The notes: a model not told the origin generated them from the letters alone. A stretch of DNA of 64,000 nucleotides from Ligula intestinalis (GCA_036362985.1 JAYGXS010000001.1:51903623-51967622); one strand, 5' to 3'; positions 12,801-27,379 are shown, counted from the stretch's first letter. Translations and numbers: made by a program.

Positions 12801-15800
12801 TCAGCTCTACAGTGATGCGGTGCAGCATAAATTTTGTCTAGTTCTCTGGACCAATAAAACTAGCGTAAGCTATGCGTATGACAATAATATAAATAAATGC
12901 TATAAAAGGCAAAGTACATGTAAAAAATATAAATGAGACAGAAGTCTTAGCATTGGAGATTTTAAACAGACCAGTGAAAAATATATATGGAGGCAGAATG
13001 GCTAAGGTTTTTTCTAAATTCAGAATGAATTTTAATATGGTCCAAAAAGCACAGGGGACAACTGTCGTCCGTTAAATATTCTAAAACATATCATATATTC
13101 AAAGATACACTCACCTGTGCGGGGCCAGTAAGCCTGAATTTCGAACTTCGATTTCTTCATCACCAGTCGTCTGCGTCAAATGATTCATTCTATGCTTTGC
13201 CTCTGATGTTGAGAAGTGATATTTGAATGACAAGAAATACATATTAAAATAAGAAGCCACACCGTTATCTCTTTGTGGAATTGTTTTCTGTTTTTAACCT
13301 GAGCAAGGCAACGCCGATAAATGTGCAGGATTAATGACTTCATGACCTTTTATTCGACTGCAAACAGTCCTCCCTTTGCTTGCAAAGCTGCTACGTTGAG
13401 GATTGTTTTTGTTACGTTAAACTGTGCAAATGGCCTGGCATTCAACACTATAAACATGTTCTATCAAGCAGGCCAAGGAGTGACGTATCGCTTGCACGTT
13501 AAGTTAAATTAACATTAGATACCAGAACGCAGTAACATATAGTAGAGCACCAACACTGCAGGCTGCTACTTCAATCAACCGTATAAATTGAATAAAGTAG
13601 TATTTTATACGTGTTTGACTAACAATTTTAGAAAAAATTACGAACATGAAATTTTTTCGACTATTGTAGATTGCGCGAAAAGCGATAGCAAATAGTATAA
13701 ACGCCAAAATCAAGTGTTAATAGTTTCTACTTTTAAAACTTTATCAATTGCTCCAGCACACTGAGGAATATGGTCTGCGTCAACTATCAAACTTTCAACG
13801 TGATTCTGTAATAAAAAGGCAGTTTATTTTATTTTGAACAGGGAAACTACGTGATGTCTGGATAGCGCTGCATGAGGTTAACCATGAACATGTCCACCAA
13901 TCAACGGATTTGTCTCTATTAAGGCCTTTAAAAGTTAGTGAGAAAACATTATTAAGGAGTTTGTCTCAAGTAAATAACCGGTTTGGCAGTCAGTGCAAAT
14001 CAAGCAGGGGAAGGCACCGTTAGTGGGCACCGTCCGTTTGGCCTCAACATTTCTGATGTATACTACTGGACAATTTGACGTCCTAAGGACCTTGAACCGC
14101 TTCTAACCCACATTCGTTTTTTGCAACGAATATTTAATATCCAAGCCTATGCTATTACTTTATTAGTGATTTCAAAGCAACTAGTATATGCTTTATTATT
14201 TCAAATATTTTGGGAAATTTGTAGCCATTATCCTGCATGGATTCGGTACAGCGCTGCGATGGAAGAGTAAACATCGGAAAAAATGGGGTTATGAACTACA
14301 GTCAAAATGACGTTTTTGCGTTCCTGCAGAAAACGTATCGTTATCAGCCGTAATACTGCATACATAATAAACATTATCCAATTCAATGTGTTTGAAAATA
14401 ACGACTGGTCAATATTTCCACCTGCATCCTCAAAATAAATCCAAAAAAATAAATGAAGGAAATATCCACAATGTGCTCTAGAGCATGCTCAGAACAGGCC
14501 TTTCAAATGAAAATAAATATGCCTTAGCGATACCAGTTTCGCGTGGTCCATCGGAGGTTAGGAAATTGAAAGTAAATTAGAGCAATTAAACATAAAATGA
14601 CACACTCATCAAGATAAGCCTCTATTGGCAAACCTGCCGCGTGTCTGTCTGCATGCAAATATTCTAGCCTTTATCTTCAGAGTTAAATAGAATAAGGGTA
14701 TTTTATCTTGCAGCCAAATATGTGACACATCGTTTTCACATTATTTTTTATCAGTATTCAATACCAACATAAATTAACCAATATTAAAATTCCAACCTTG
14801 AAGTCTGCTGCCTCAGGAAACGGAATGCTTTTTATTTGCAGGCTTTAATAAAGTCTGCCAAAAATCGGGAAATGGCTACGCTTTACCACTGAAAACGCCT
14901 GAATAAATTGTGTTCTAGAAGATATGTTGACTTTTACAGGCCAACTCCGGTTAATACAAGCCAAAACTTATAATAATTATGTGGTAATTTACTGCCTGTA
15001 AAGTTCGAATGAATGCTATTGCGCACATAGCTTGGTGACAAATAGAAATACTTTTTTCCAAAAACCAAAAGCTAGTTTCCTTTCAAAGATTCATGGCTCA
15101 ATTTCCGAAGCAAATAGAGAAGAAACGATAACCTTCGCTCTTCACAACTTAGATTGCAAGATCAGTGATAGATAAGAGTAAAATAAATATCCGTCAAGTG
15201 GGAATGTTTCATGTGCTTGCATTTGTTAGATCAATGTACTGAGAAAAAAAGTATCTATGTCAACCATAAAAGGCTTCTGCCTGATTATTAAAATAAAGCA
15301 GGCCATTTATTGTGGAAATGGACCTCGCGTGATCTCTATATAGAGTTGCGCGGTACAATTTAACCCAGAGAGCAGCTGTCTAGTTTTGCGGGCAGCTGGG
15401 ATAGGCGTACATTTGTGTCAGTGGAGACGCCTTATAAGGGGAAGTTTGCGTCGGTTAAAAGCTGTATATTCCACGCAAACCAGGCAGTGTAAGGCGCAGA
15501 AATCAGGCTGCCGCCACCAACGTATGACCTCGTTCAGTTTCAACATTACCGATTTAAAGGTCTTTGCGATTCTGCGTCAGTTACCACAGAACTATACCGA
15601 AAAATAATAATTTCCAGATCTATGTTAGTTTTCTGCAAGTGACTGCTAAGCGGCGAGATCAGTTTATGTTTTGTCTGTTTATTACTTAAATAACACTATG
15701 AGGTTAGAGTGGTAATGAAAGGGAAATAAATTTTTACGTATCTGGACTTAAAACCTGAAACATTCATATCGTAACAGAGTGGCCCTGACGATTTAATGAC

Positions 15801-18800
15801 GTGGATCCGACATAGCAAAGGGTATGCTGGGATGAGAAGTGAAATGTCTATGAAAAAATACATTTTTAAACAGCATTATATAACTTGTTTTTCACTCTTT
15901 TCGCCCACCAATTCATAAGGTGAATATTAGTTAAATGATTTATTATGATTGCAAGTAATTTATTACCAAAATTCCCATTTTAAAACTATGCCGTATTTAG
16001 TTACATGTATCCCCTTTGTCATGCATAGTACCTTCGTCAAAAACTATGAACTGGTGGATCTTGTCCATGATAAAAGTCAAAAAAATGCCCTGCCTATAGT
16101 TACACAGGGACAAAATAGCCAACCATGATGCTTCTTCAACAATTTCCTTTGAACAGCGTTTTCCAGAAAAGCGTCAAGTAAATATTTCCTCTTATGTGCC
16201 TGGGCTTGGAGTCTCCCTTATAGTAAGTCTTGTACGATGGGTTCAACTTCCATTTTTCGATTACGCTTGGTCTCTTTAGTTAGGCTTGATGTTGTGGTCA
16301 GGTATCCTATCGTTGTCATCGACATAGTATCCACCATCTGTTGCAAATAATTTCAAGGTATGATAAGAGCTCGGAGCAATTACTCAATGACTTTGGAGCA
16401 AGCTTTCCAGTGGAAATGTAAGTCCTCATCATTGCTCTTCTTAGGACAGTCGTCACTGCGTTAATATCTAGACTATATATGCTGTTTGGCAAAAGTAACG
16501 TTTACCAACGCGGTGGAGCCAACCTAGCTGACATATGGACAGGCAAAACCTTATTTTTTATTTCATGAATAAATTGTTATAAATGCAAACAGTCAGTATG
16601 GTTCATATTTATTGATTTATTCTGGCCGAGAGTGCAGGTAGATAGCTTTAAAATCTCTAAATAGTTACAACCAAAGCAACTTACAAGGAGCTCAGATAAA
16701 CAAAAAAACATTTGGCCGTTTCTGATATATTTTTGAAGAATACCGAAGACTATGTTAAAACGACATACGTGCCAGCGACAGTGATTGCCTGCTAACGCTT
16801 AACGCATGGGTATGCGCCGGCTCTTGTTGCCGAGGAGATCATATGTTTACTCACATATAAACACATATTCTATTAAGGAAAAACCAGACAGGTATCGATT
16901 TTTGCCAGAAAGTTATGGCTTGATTTTACAAAAAAAACGGTAAGATAGAACGTCCCTCTACTTCTATAGCTCACAGTACGGAGCCGGAGCAAAATAATAG
17001 CTTAACAGAAAAGGTAAGTGTGAATATGGCATGCTTTTTTAATTCGATTATTTGGACCAGTAAATTGGCCAGAGACTTTGTTTAACTCACATTATCATAA
17101 ACGGAGTTACATTGAAACAAATAAGTAAATGTTTGTAGAACTTGTGTTTGCATTTATTTCTAGACAATCTTCTACGTTGTTATCTATTGAAGGCATCCTA
17201 TGTCCTCTTGCGGAGGCGTCTTTGAGAGGGTACATTATGGTCAGTGAACAAAGCCTAGAGGAAACCCTCATTAAGTAAAAATGTAACTTTTTATTAAGCG
17301 CCGGAAGCGGCCGTCTCGGTCGAAGGAGCACATCCGGCCTCAACGTTTCTGATTGATAATGGTGACTGCCTAGGCCGCAGAACTACCTCTTCCAGGTGAT
17401 ATTTGCTTGCTTTTCACACTTAATCTTTGAACCGATGCTAATATTCTGTAAGTGCTTGCATACCAATGAACTTACTTGTTTATTTTTTCCAAAAAGAAGT
17501 AAAAAATTAAGAGCCTATATTTTGCATATTTTTCGATATTGCACCAGAGTGCAACTTTCAAAACCATCGATTACGGTGGCTGCAAAATCAAAATCATCCA
17601 GAGTCAGAAAAATGCGTGCACGATTAACAGTTGTTCATTTGAGAGCTAGCTTTAGTTTTAAAAGATATGGTTAACCCATATATTCATGCTCATCTAAAAG
17701 CAATTTTGAAAAAGGAAATAAACCAGGAGAGATATGTTATTCACTCAAGGGGATGTTTAGTTTAGGCCCTCCTCGTGGGATTACGCTGTTCTCAGTGATG
17801 TCTTTTTTGCTCTAAGATCCTCTCACTGTTATGACTAACAGACCTTCTATGAGCCTACTTCATGTACAATAGCTTCCTAGGCCCCTTAGTTTTATATTGA
17901 ACCATCTTATCTGTCGACTGCCTTGAAATGTTTTCAACGGCATTTTCATGACGCCATAATACTCTGAATAATTTACGTTCGCTTTAGTTGTTACTTGTGT
18001 ACTTCAGAGGAAAAAATATACTTGTGTTTTTATTAGGCTAACTGCATTTTGGCTGTTCTAAAAACTGGACATTTTGTGTTAGCGGCCAGCCTCCTGACAC
18101 ATAACTTTACAAAACTCCCAGGACTTTGACCCGCGCAAAGGTAACTACAGGCTCCCACCTACATCTTGATCAATCGTAGCTTGAAAACTTTATGCCGAGC
18201 GACCTTCCAGTTTAAATATGACTTATAAAACCTTTAATGGTTCACTGGACCGCTGGCTGGCTAGCTTACTGCAAAACATAATATTATTGTAGCATTTTCA
18301 GCCTGAACTCACTCTTGGGTGATATTTTAGCCGAAAACTCAGATGGTTTTGCTCACGTCTCTTCTTCGCATAAAAATGCACTTTAAATTTCTTTGATCCA
18401 TTCTTTAAATATTTATAATAGTCGCAGTTGACAGAAAATGACATTTTGCAAATAAGCACTCGTGCTTTTCTCTGCCTCCTGGTGTCATGTTCATCTAAAT
18501 GGCTTTCTTATATCAGAAAGCAGTGGTTGCTGACTTTAATCTTCCAATTATATCCTCCCCCCATCAGCCAATTTCCATTTAATTCCTCCAGCAAGTTTTG
18601 AGATTTTCTTCGGTGTTTGCTTTCTTTTTACCCTTTAGAATTTGGGATTTTTATTTCTACCTAAGGCTCATTGAAAATTTCTTTGATTTCCTGAAGAGCT
18701 TGGTTCGAATATTTTATACTCGGTACAAAATTTTGCTTTTATTGTTATACCTATGGACGGCTAATTGTACTCTCGATTGTTCTAAAATGTCTAACTTCCG

Positions 18801-19137
18801 TGGGAGCGGATGCATATCATCAGTGGATAGGGGCGTGCTCCATAGCTTGTTTAGTTGTACCAGCTTTGCCGCACACTGTGATCACAGTAGTAGCCAAGCT
18901 GTTCGCTGTCTGATATTGAGCAATTGTAGCACCATTCGCCGCGAGACAACGCTCAGTAGACACTCACCAGGCGAACCAATACGGTGTCTTTTGAAGCAGC
19001 ACTGTGTGGGTCGCTATGTGAGGGAAACAATTTAAGGTGGTGTTATAAGAGTAAGACAGGTTTACTACAGCAACGCTGAAGATAAAAAATCTGATCAACG
19101 AAATCGAGACACACACACAGGGAGGAAAGGACAAACA
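6887..19137. other. Long intergenic region between the two phosphatase genes
   Basis: About 12 kb of A+T-rich DNA. Open frames stay below about 145 codons and none carries a domain I recognise; the longest (18598-19035) is rich in hydrophobic and cysteine codons but has no family resemblance. A segment at 11598-11690 (GTCTTGGAGCTCACT and flanks) is shared with 63598-63700, so at least one dispersed repeat is present. No RNA gene was recognised. Confidence 0.5.
11598..11690 (+). repeat. Dispersed repeat shared with 63598-63700
   Basis: Both places contain a TCACT-(A/G)AGCAG-like start, a central GTCTTGGAGCTCACT with CGAGCC soon after, and a purine-rich end. The match is interrupted but too long for chance. 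Element type unknown. Confidence 0.4.
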
Positions 19138-22100
19138 ATGATCTTCTACCTGCTCTGCTCTCTTCTTATTTCTTCGATGGTTCGACCATCGCTGTCGATA
19201 AGCGATGAGGTCTTGCCCATCCCAGAACAAGAGATACCCCCGGCTTACTGGGAAGCGCTGGCTCGCAAAAACTTTGAAGCGTCCGAAAAAATTATGTCGG
19301 ACATGGCTGAGAACGCAATGAAGGCTAAGAACGTGATACTGTTCCTTGGTGATGGAATGGGCTTGCCAACCATTTCTGCTGGTCGCTTCTTCGCTGACAA
19401 CGGTTCAACCGGTCAGCCGAGAAAGTTATCGTTTGAAGAATGGGACTTTAACACTGTTGCCCGAACCTATGACCTGGAGACTATGGTGACAGACTCCGCT
19501 AGTTCAGCTACGGCTTACTTGACGGGCAAGTGATATTATTTGCTAATTTACCTTCTTCCTGCATTTTTTTCTTTGGGACAGTGGCTTTACCAAGCCATAC
19601 TTACTGAATAATTTATCAAAATACCTCATATTATTTTGGCGTGGATCTATAAGCAAAATCACATAATTAACATATCTTCCTTTTAACACTCCAACTAAAT
19701 GAGGTCTTTTAAACTGTACCAAGGGAATACTTGTCGCATTGAGTACGATACTCAGCTTCCTTTAAGTAACATAGCACTAGCATCAGCACTTAATTCTGAA
19801 CCTTTTAGTTTGTTATTATGCAATGTGCATTCAACTTCTTTATTGCAGGAATACATTTTTTAACCATATTGTGCACCAGTATTAATTTTAATAATACTTT
19901 TATCGATTAAGCCTCTCCTAGACATGTAAACCTATCACATATAGGCATAATAAAACTTATATTCAATAAAATATATGAAAAAATATCACCTGCTCGAGTG
20001 AAAACAATCAAATACTCCACCAGTTAACGAAATATCTTGCCTTCGTGGCCAATCTCTACTGTATGGACAAACAATTTAGGAAAATAGTAGCGCAAGTCCT
20101 ACGACTTTGTTCCATGCAGATTTCTGTTTTCTGGATTTAGCACAATATGTTTGGGATACAAAAAGCAAAAATAGTGTTAACTTCTGCATCTCTTACAAAT
20201 TTAAACACCTCCCTCATTATTTACCAATTACAGGCACAAAGACTCGAACAGGAATGTTGGGCGTGACTGGTGCGATCAAAGTTAGGGAGTGTGTTGCATA
20301 CACTGACGCACAGAAAACCATTTCAATTGTGAAAGCAGCCGCAAAGGCTGGCAAGGCAACAGGCATTCTGACGACTGCTCGTATAACTCACGCCTCACCA
20401 GGGGGAGCATTTGGACATTCTGCATTCCGTGACTGGGAATGTGATGCGTGAGTTGCTTTTTTATTATAATTTATTTACAAAGTTTGAGTGGACAAAAGCG
20501 TTGGAAGCACACGAAAATAGGACTCTTCCTGGAATGCGGGTTCTTTCGCATCAATTTCCCCTGAGATAAGGGTGACGGTTAGTCCTAAGTTGGGGATCGT
20601 TATTTTTGTCTGGGTTAGGGTTCAGATCACAGTTTAGTTAAGGCTAAATGGTATGGATCCTGGTAGAACACGACACTTTATACCCTTTGTGATGTCTAAT
20701 GCAAACCCATTTTTAATTCAGGTTGGAGGCTCCAAATCCTATTTATTAGGGCATAATTCGTTTTAGTAACTGCCCCAGTGTTACATTGCTTATCGGGCTC
20801 TATTTACAATCACGAGGTTAAAATAATTGTCTGCAAAACTTTCTGTTAAACATTTCATAAGTATTAGGGGAGCATTATTATTAAAAACAACCTTCATGAA
20901 GTAAAACTTTGATTTACCAATCAACACTAACAAAACGAAGTAAAGTGGGTATGCGAAAATTACTCCAGGGTCATGGAAGTTCTTTTCTTTATTGGTTTTA
21001 ATGAAGACATCAGCATAATTTTGTTCCAATTCTGCTGTTATATTTTGGAAAGTTTATTTGGCGTGCAGAAACTTAAAATGTGCATGAGAATTTGAAATTT
21101 TGCACATAGAAGGCCTTTAGCAAATTGTTCAGAAGTGTCTACTGATTTTAGCGCGCTGACCCGTGTAAAACTCTGCCTTAGCTAATCCATTTATTTAATC
21201 AGGCCACAATATGATTTCACGTTCTGAGACAAATGACACAAAATATTCATAATTTGACTGGTAAAACGAAATTATTGCCATTATCCTTGATGTTAGTAGA
21301 GACGTTGTTTAGTTCCATATTTTGGCAGCTTTCACAGATCTTCATTAAGGTGCAACAACTGCGCCAGCCTAGATACATGGCTTTATTCTGAGCGATTCTT
21401 GTAAATATCTGTTAGAAAACCGGAAAAATAAAAAAATTCAAGCAGTTGAGGAAACATTCGGTTATAACACGATTCTTTCTGACCTTTTTTTATCGCTAAT
21501 CCCCAACTGGGATTGCAATATCATCTGCTGATAAACGCAAATACGCCACTCAGTATTGCTTGATTGTCCCTCCTAAACGCGTGTCGATCACTGATTAGTA
21601 GGCCGTCCGCATTTCGCTGCACTAACTCTAAACGTAGTCTCCTAAGCAAGGCTCAATATACAACCTGAATTTAGAAGTGATGTGAGAAGGAAATCATCAA
21701 GTGCTCCAGCGGTTTGTAATATTTAGCAATCAAGTAAAATATTAGGTCACTTCCTCGCAAAATACTTGCGAGATCAAGTTTCCCGCAAAATTAAGAGTCA
21801 TAAGCCTTTTCTTATGGCAAAGATTAGTAGAAAATCAAATATTCGTCACAATTCCTACTGTACGTATGCTTTGGCATCACACCTACTGAATTCAGTTTAC
21901 CCGTAAAAACTTCGGTTGCGTTCATTAGCAATACCGGAGTCGCTTCTGGTTACTCATGCAATTTATATTGATACATTCTTTTAACTGCAAAATGTTCCCT
22001 TTTCTGTCGCAACGAGCAGCAGAATTTGGTTGTCATGTCGTTTACATAGGCAGTCAAAGTCTCGTCTTACATCCATAATTAGTGTTTCATAGAAGTAACT

Positions 22101-24997
22101 ACTTTGATCTGTGAACTGTTTGATAATTTAAGGCACCCCGACGAAACTATACTGTAAGAAAAATTCATAGCACTGGAGAAGAGAGTAAACCTTAGGGATT
22201 TGCTATTAAAATCCCTATTTTGTATGTTTTAAGAGATATAACGAAGGATAAAAAGAAAACTTGTCCCGGAGGGGCCTGCGATTGCACGGATTTGGCTAAG
22301 CAATTGGCTCTCGATAACTTGGACGTCAACGTGATTCTTGGTGGTGGACAGCAAAAATTCTACCCAAAGGAGATGCAGCTGCCAATAAATACGTCACACC
22401 ACGGCCAACGGGATGACGGGATAAATCTTGCCGCTGAATGGTTGAAGTTACAACAGCAGAAGGGCAGAAAAGTTGCTTATGTCAGCAATCTGCAGGAGTA
22501 CAAAGCTCTTGACACATCAAAGATTGATTACTTGATGGGTAACTGCCATTATATCCCATTTTATTCGGTAAAAAAATAAACTCATATTTCGAGACTGATT
22601 AGACTTTTTCTTTTACGTATTTTACAGGTTTACTAGCTCCGTCACACCTCCCTTATGTACTGCATAGGCAGCCCGACGAGCCCTCACTTCCTGAGCTCAC
22701 TGCAAAAGCGATTGAAGTACTTCAGCATAATCCAAACGGTTTCTTCCTCTTCGTTGAAGGCGGACGTATTGATCATGGCCACCATGATAACACAGCTAGG
22801 TGAGTGCAGGTGTATACAAACAAAGAGCTTATTTTCATTCCGTCATTTACATTTTAAGTGGTATCTGCATTCTGTAATGTGAAACGGACTCCGATTTGGC
22901 GAAAAATTTAGCAAGCACTTTGCCTTCCTGCCTATGAGGGCCGGTTAGTAGCTTAAAAGGTTCGATATCGCAGCGTTTGCTGCCGGTAATGATCAGATAG
23001 CTAGCAGTTTCGCACTTATTTTACAGCTATTCAGACACCTTTTAAATTTATTTTATTGATTTTTAAAGATTCATACTAAAATGTGAAAGCAAATTGTACG
23101 GAAGACACCCTGCACCTGCAGTGATAATAAATGACGGTCATCACGAACATATATTTTTTATAATTCAGCCATTTGGGTAAGGTGCAGGCAAACTTTGCTG
23201 TAAATGAGTTCGAAGTAGGCTTCATTGTCCTTGGTAGAAGACTTAAGTAGAAGGCCTGCTTGGCTTTCAATAACATTTTGCAATTTTTGTCGCACGGCAC
23301 TATGCAATATTACATAAGTAAGGTTTCCATTGTCTTCTAAAATCGCAATATCACTTTTTCGAATGCAACTAAAAACGCATTAGAAGCATTCGTTGTAGTC
23401 TAAATAAAAATCTCATCATCTGGCTTCTTTATGCTGTATTTTAAAAATAGCATATGAGTTGTTACTTAAAAAGGTCATTATTTTAAACTATTACGTGCAA
23501 AAAGATGGAATCAAGGGATTTCCAATGGAGGTCTTTCGTAATTTTCTTTCTACTGCTTGCTATTGCAAATGCCGCATTTGCCAATTCCTACGCCTTCTGC
23601 CCAAGTCAATTGTCTTGTCTTAATTTCCACCAAATGTTTTGCTTACTCTTATTTTTAACCTGATCCCATTTGTTATTTTACAGACATGCCCTCACCGAAC
23701 TTCTGGAAATGAAAGATGCAGTAGATGTGGCTGTCAAAATGACGAAGAAGGAGGAGACGCTTATCATTGTTACCGCGGATCATTCACATTCCTTTGAATT
23801 AGTAGGACAGCCGGCACGGTTTGAAAGCCTTTTACTGAAAGACAAAGGATACGGCCCCAAGGTTAGTAAGTACCTAAACTGGTCGTAGGGATGGGGGACT
23901 TCTTACCGTTTACTGCTGTCGTGAAATTGTGACTTGAACAGCTGTCAGAAGAATTAAGCGCAAGACTTTCCAATTTTGTTTTCTATTTTCTACCCGTCAA
24001 TAATAAAATTCAGTCGCCAAACCTGCATACCTGCGTTTCTGCAAGGCACAGTTGCCTCCTAATAGTTTCGCTTTGATTGCCTTTATGATGCAGTTTTAAT
24101 GTTTCTTTATACCCGCGTATCCACCCAATTTCCCTCCTTAACCGCTGGCAGTACGGATCCCATTGGAAGCTCCTATTTGATTTAGATGGTCTAAATTCAG
24201 CTATTCCAGGAAAAGTAAGGATTCTCTGCCATCAAATTTGTGAGGTTTAGTCTACAACTTAACCGATAGAGTAGGAGGAATTTATAACAACGTTTGTTTC
24301 AATGTAACTAAAATGTAGGCCTCAAGGATGTGGGTTTTGCGCACAGTTTACTGTTTACAATAGCCCCTCCTTTTTCTCAAGTGTTCAGTGCCCTGATAGG
24401 CTTAGGAATATTTATTTACTTTTATTAGGCTAATGCAGTTTTTGTTCAGATAGATTATTAGCTTAACACAGTTTGATAAGAATTGAACTATACAAACTAG
24501 AGATCTGTGGTTTAATCCATTCTAAAAAACCTATGTCTTTTGAAATTGCCTTCATATTCCCTCATATTTTTAGCTATACATAGATTAAAACAGTTAATCA
24601 TTAAATAACTTTCGTTTAGGTAAAAGACGGGAAGAATATGCTCCCACTTAATTACATTAATGGTCCGGGGGCAAAAATTAACGCAACTCGGGATAATGTG
24701 AGTGCAATACCAAACGAGGTATTGTTGGCCCCCAACTTCTTACAACAAGCTCTGGTTCCTCTGAATTGGTCCACTCATGGTGGGGACGACGTGGGTGTTT
24801 ACGCCACTGGACCCTTCAGCTGGATGTTTCACAGAACCATTGACAACACCTTCATCGCCCAGACAATGAAGTATGCAATGTGTGTGGAGCCCTACATTGC
24901 GGAGAAACATTGCAGTCGCATGCCAGGAGCTGCAAGCGTCCACAAACCGTTCCTTGGTGCTATCCTGGTGGTCTTGCTGTTTCTCTTTAGACCATAA
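19138..24997 (+). CDS. Alkaline phosphatase 2 (GPI-anchored type, 6 exons)
   Basis: Tandem paralogue of the gene at 543-5330. Exons: 19138-19525, 20234-20447, 22234-22538, 22628-22799, 23684-23861, 24620-24997 (544 aa), phases 1,2,1,2,0 as in copy 1. Exons 2, 4 and 5 have identical lengths in the two genes (214, 172, 178). Catalytic motifs: LGDGMG (Asp72), TDSASS (Ser120), ITHASP (His182), VEGGRIDHGHH (Glu346, Asp351, His355), TADHSH (Asp392, His393, His395) and THGGDDV (His472). There is a signal peptide at the N-terminus (MIFYLLCSLLISS). The C-terminus after PGAAS ends in a hydrophobic stretch (LGAILVVLLFLF), a typical GPI-attachment signal, so the enzyme is expected on the outer cell or tegument surface. 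Intron 1 must use a GC donor (GCAAGT at 19526); the other introns are GT-AG. Confidence 0.96.
19526..20233 (+). other. GC-AG intron (intron 1 of phosphatase 2)
   Basis: Exon 1 reads through TAYLTG and then meets GCAAGT; no GT donor at this point keeps the frame. Joining 19525 to 20234 (after TTACAG) restores the family sequence TG-TKTRTG at the same position and phase as intron 1 of the first gene, which has a normal GT (GTACCT) there. The position and phase are seen directly; use of the GC donor is inferred. Confidence 0.85.
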
Positions 24998-27379
24998 AAC
25001 GTTTGCCTAATATAACATCATCAACACTTCTTACAGTCCTTGCAGCAAACGATGATTAACGTTGAGTAAATCACGAATGTACATCTTTCCTTGGAAGTAA
25101 AGCCATTCCCATTGTATTGTCCGCTTTACTATTGGCTCCGTCATTATTGAGATTTTATATGGTTAATTTTGTCGTTGTATACGTACCTCATCTTCTGTTT
25201 GATTCGCTTTTGGGAGGAAGCCCACTTCTTCAGCCTCCTAAAGATGACTTGAAGTTAACAGACGCAAACATTTCTGATTGTACGTTAGTCAAAATGCAGG
25301 GGCGGAAACATAAGAGGGGATAACCTAGCAGTCGTACGTGATAGACTGAATGATTTCAGTATTAAGAATCCCCTATAAGTAAAAATGATTATCCTTTTCA
25401 TAATTAATCAATGTTTGCAGCGCATTGGCTCTAAAGTGGTTATTTAGGTATGTACTAATGAAGAGCTTACAAATTCATATTTCTAGGTTTGTGGAACGCA
25501 AAAAATCCATTTGCCCGAAGGGAAACGAGACAGTAATGTCAGCCGCTTTAGTAGGTTTTAAAGAGCTAGAGTGAGAGTTCTCGTGTCTCCTGATGCGCTC
25601 AAAATGTACTGACACGAAAGGAGAATTAAAGCGGCCCACGGCACGTGATGGTAATGCAGCACAGACTCCACGTGAGGCTTTACTCGCCGCCGTACATGGC
25701 TGGGGTGTGGTGGCAGGTATTTGCGTAAGTCGAAAGATGTGCTAGTGTGTAGGAGAGATACAAAAGCATTGGGAACTCCATCCTTACGGCAAATTGGGGC
25801 ATTTCTCAGAATTGAAAAATATAGCACTAAGGGTCCTGAACTAGAGGTTCCCTAACTAACAGGCTTACAGGATGCTACTCAGGACTGCGAGGTCAGGCTG
25901 CTACTCCTCCTCATCAGTGATGGAAGATATAAACTATCTTCAGGAAAGCCTTAAACACAAAGTCGGGATCAGGTCTTGTGTTGCATATCGTTGAAGAATA
26001 CTGCACTAGCACCCATCTTATGTTATCTCAACAATGTCTCACTATTGACACAAGTTGGATAAACAATAGAGTATAAACCTAACACAAGTTAACTTTACTG
26101 TGACCACTCAAGTCATCGGGGCTGCGCATTCTCTGTGATGCATATTTCTGCTCACAACAGTCAGACTGGAGTAAAGACGGGGATGACTGTCGGGTTGCTC
26201 GTATGTGCACATTCTGCACTTCGTCAGATCATAAGAGCTGGGCGTCCGGGACCGTGTGAAAGGAATGTGAATGATGTTCAGACAGGAACGGGGCACTGAA
26301 AGGTGACACCAGCGACAGCGTTAAGGAACAATTGTTCCTACAAAAACTCCCTTTCCTAACAGTTGGTACTCTTTTGCTGTCATTTAATTGTAATAATTAT
26401 TGCACATATCTAAAAGCGAACAAGTAACAGAACCATATTTTGATACATGCTGTGTAAGGAAAATTACTGTTACCTTATTTTTTTAACAGAGAATATACTT
26501 ATGGTTCGAAAATGCATACTCAGACGTTCCTACTTTATTTACAGAGTCTAGAAACTTGCACTGTATAAAAAATATAAGAGCCCGACTCAGATGCACAGTT
26601 TTTCGGTCTGGGGTATTCAGGCTATCAAATATATAGTTGTTAGATAGTGCTACATTTCTAAAATATTAATTCAAATTACAGGCGTATCAAAGATTTGATC
26701 ATGATGTCCCAAAAATGAAATAACTTCCGAAACTGCATTTGCTTGGCCGATGTCTAAGGGTGCTGTGTAGGAAAAAAGAAGTTTATCACTATCTGAAGCA
26801 TCAAAGGCCTAAATAGCACTGACCTTTTTTGAGCTTATGTAGGCATTTTATCTGATTAATTCTGCACTTCATAAAACACCAGTCACTAGAAAAAATCTCC
26901 CCTTCATTTTTACTGAATAAAATGATATATTCTTACTAGTTGGTTGCTCGGAGGCATTTGCTTCGCGACGGCCGGGAAATTTCATTATAAATGCAGAAGT
27001 TACTTAATTCACTTAACGCTGTTCTTTGGCCAGCAGATCCCTGGCTTTTGGCAACAAACTGTAAGCTGTTAAACGAGAAGCGAGGAGTAGTACATAAGAT
27101 GAACGCTCCCACAGGTCAAGGACACTTTGAGAAAGGTGAGTGCTGGTAGAGACGAAAACAAAAAGCTGCTTACAAAGCGGTCAATGGTAAAACGCTTCGC
27201 GTAGTTTATGATAAATTATAAGTAGCAATATACGCCATCAGGAAAAAACAAGACTCACTCCCCTCAAGTACAATGTTGTGATTAATCTGGGTATACTACT
27301 TTCAGTGAGCCTCACTATCCACCTACAAAAGTCAACAGGTCAAAAGTATATGCATATACCATTAATTGAATGAAGAGGA
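24998..27379. other. 3' flank of phosphatase 2 and intergenic DNA
   Basis: No AATAAA close to the stop; AGTAAA at 25096-25101 is a possible variant polyadenylation signal. Otherwise only short open frames on both strands without recognisable domains. Confidence 0.35.

Noticed and set aside
18598..19035. 145-codon plus-strand frame just upstream of phosphatase 2
   Set aside because: Composition is hydrophobic and cysteine-rich without family resemblance; more likely chance or 5' UTR/promoter DNA.
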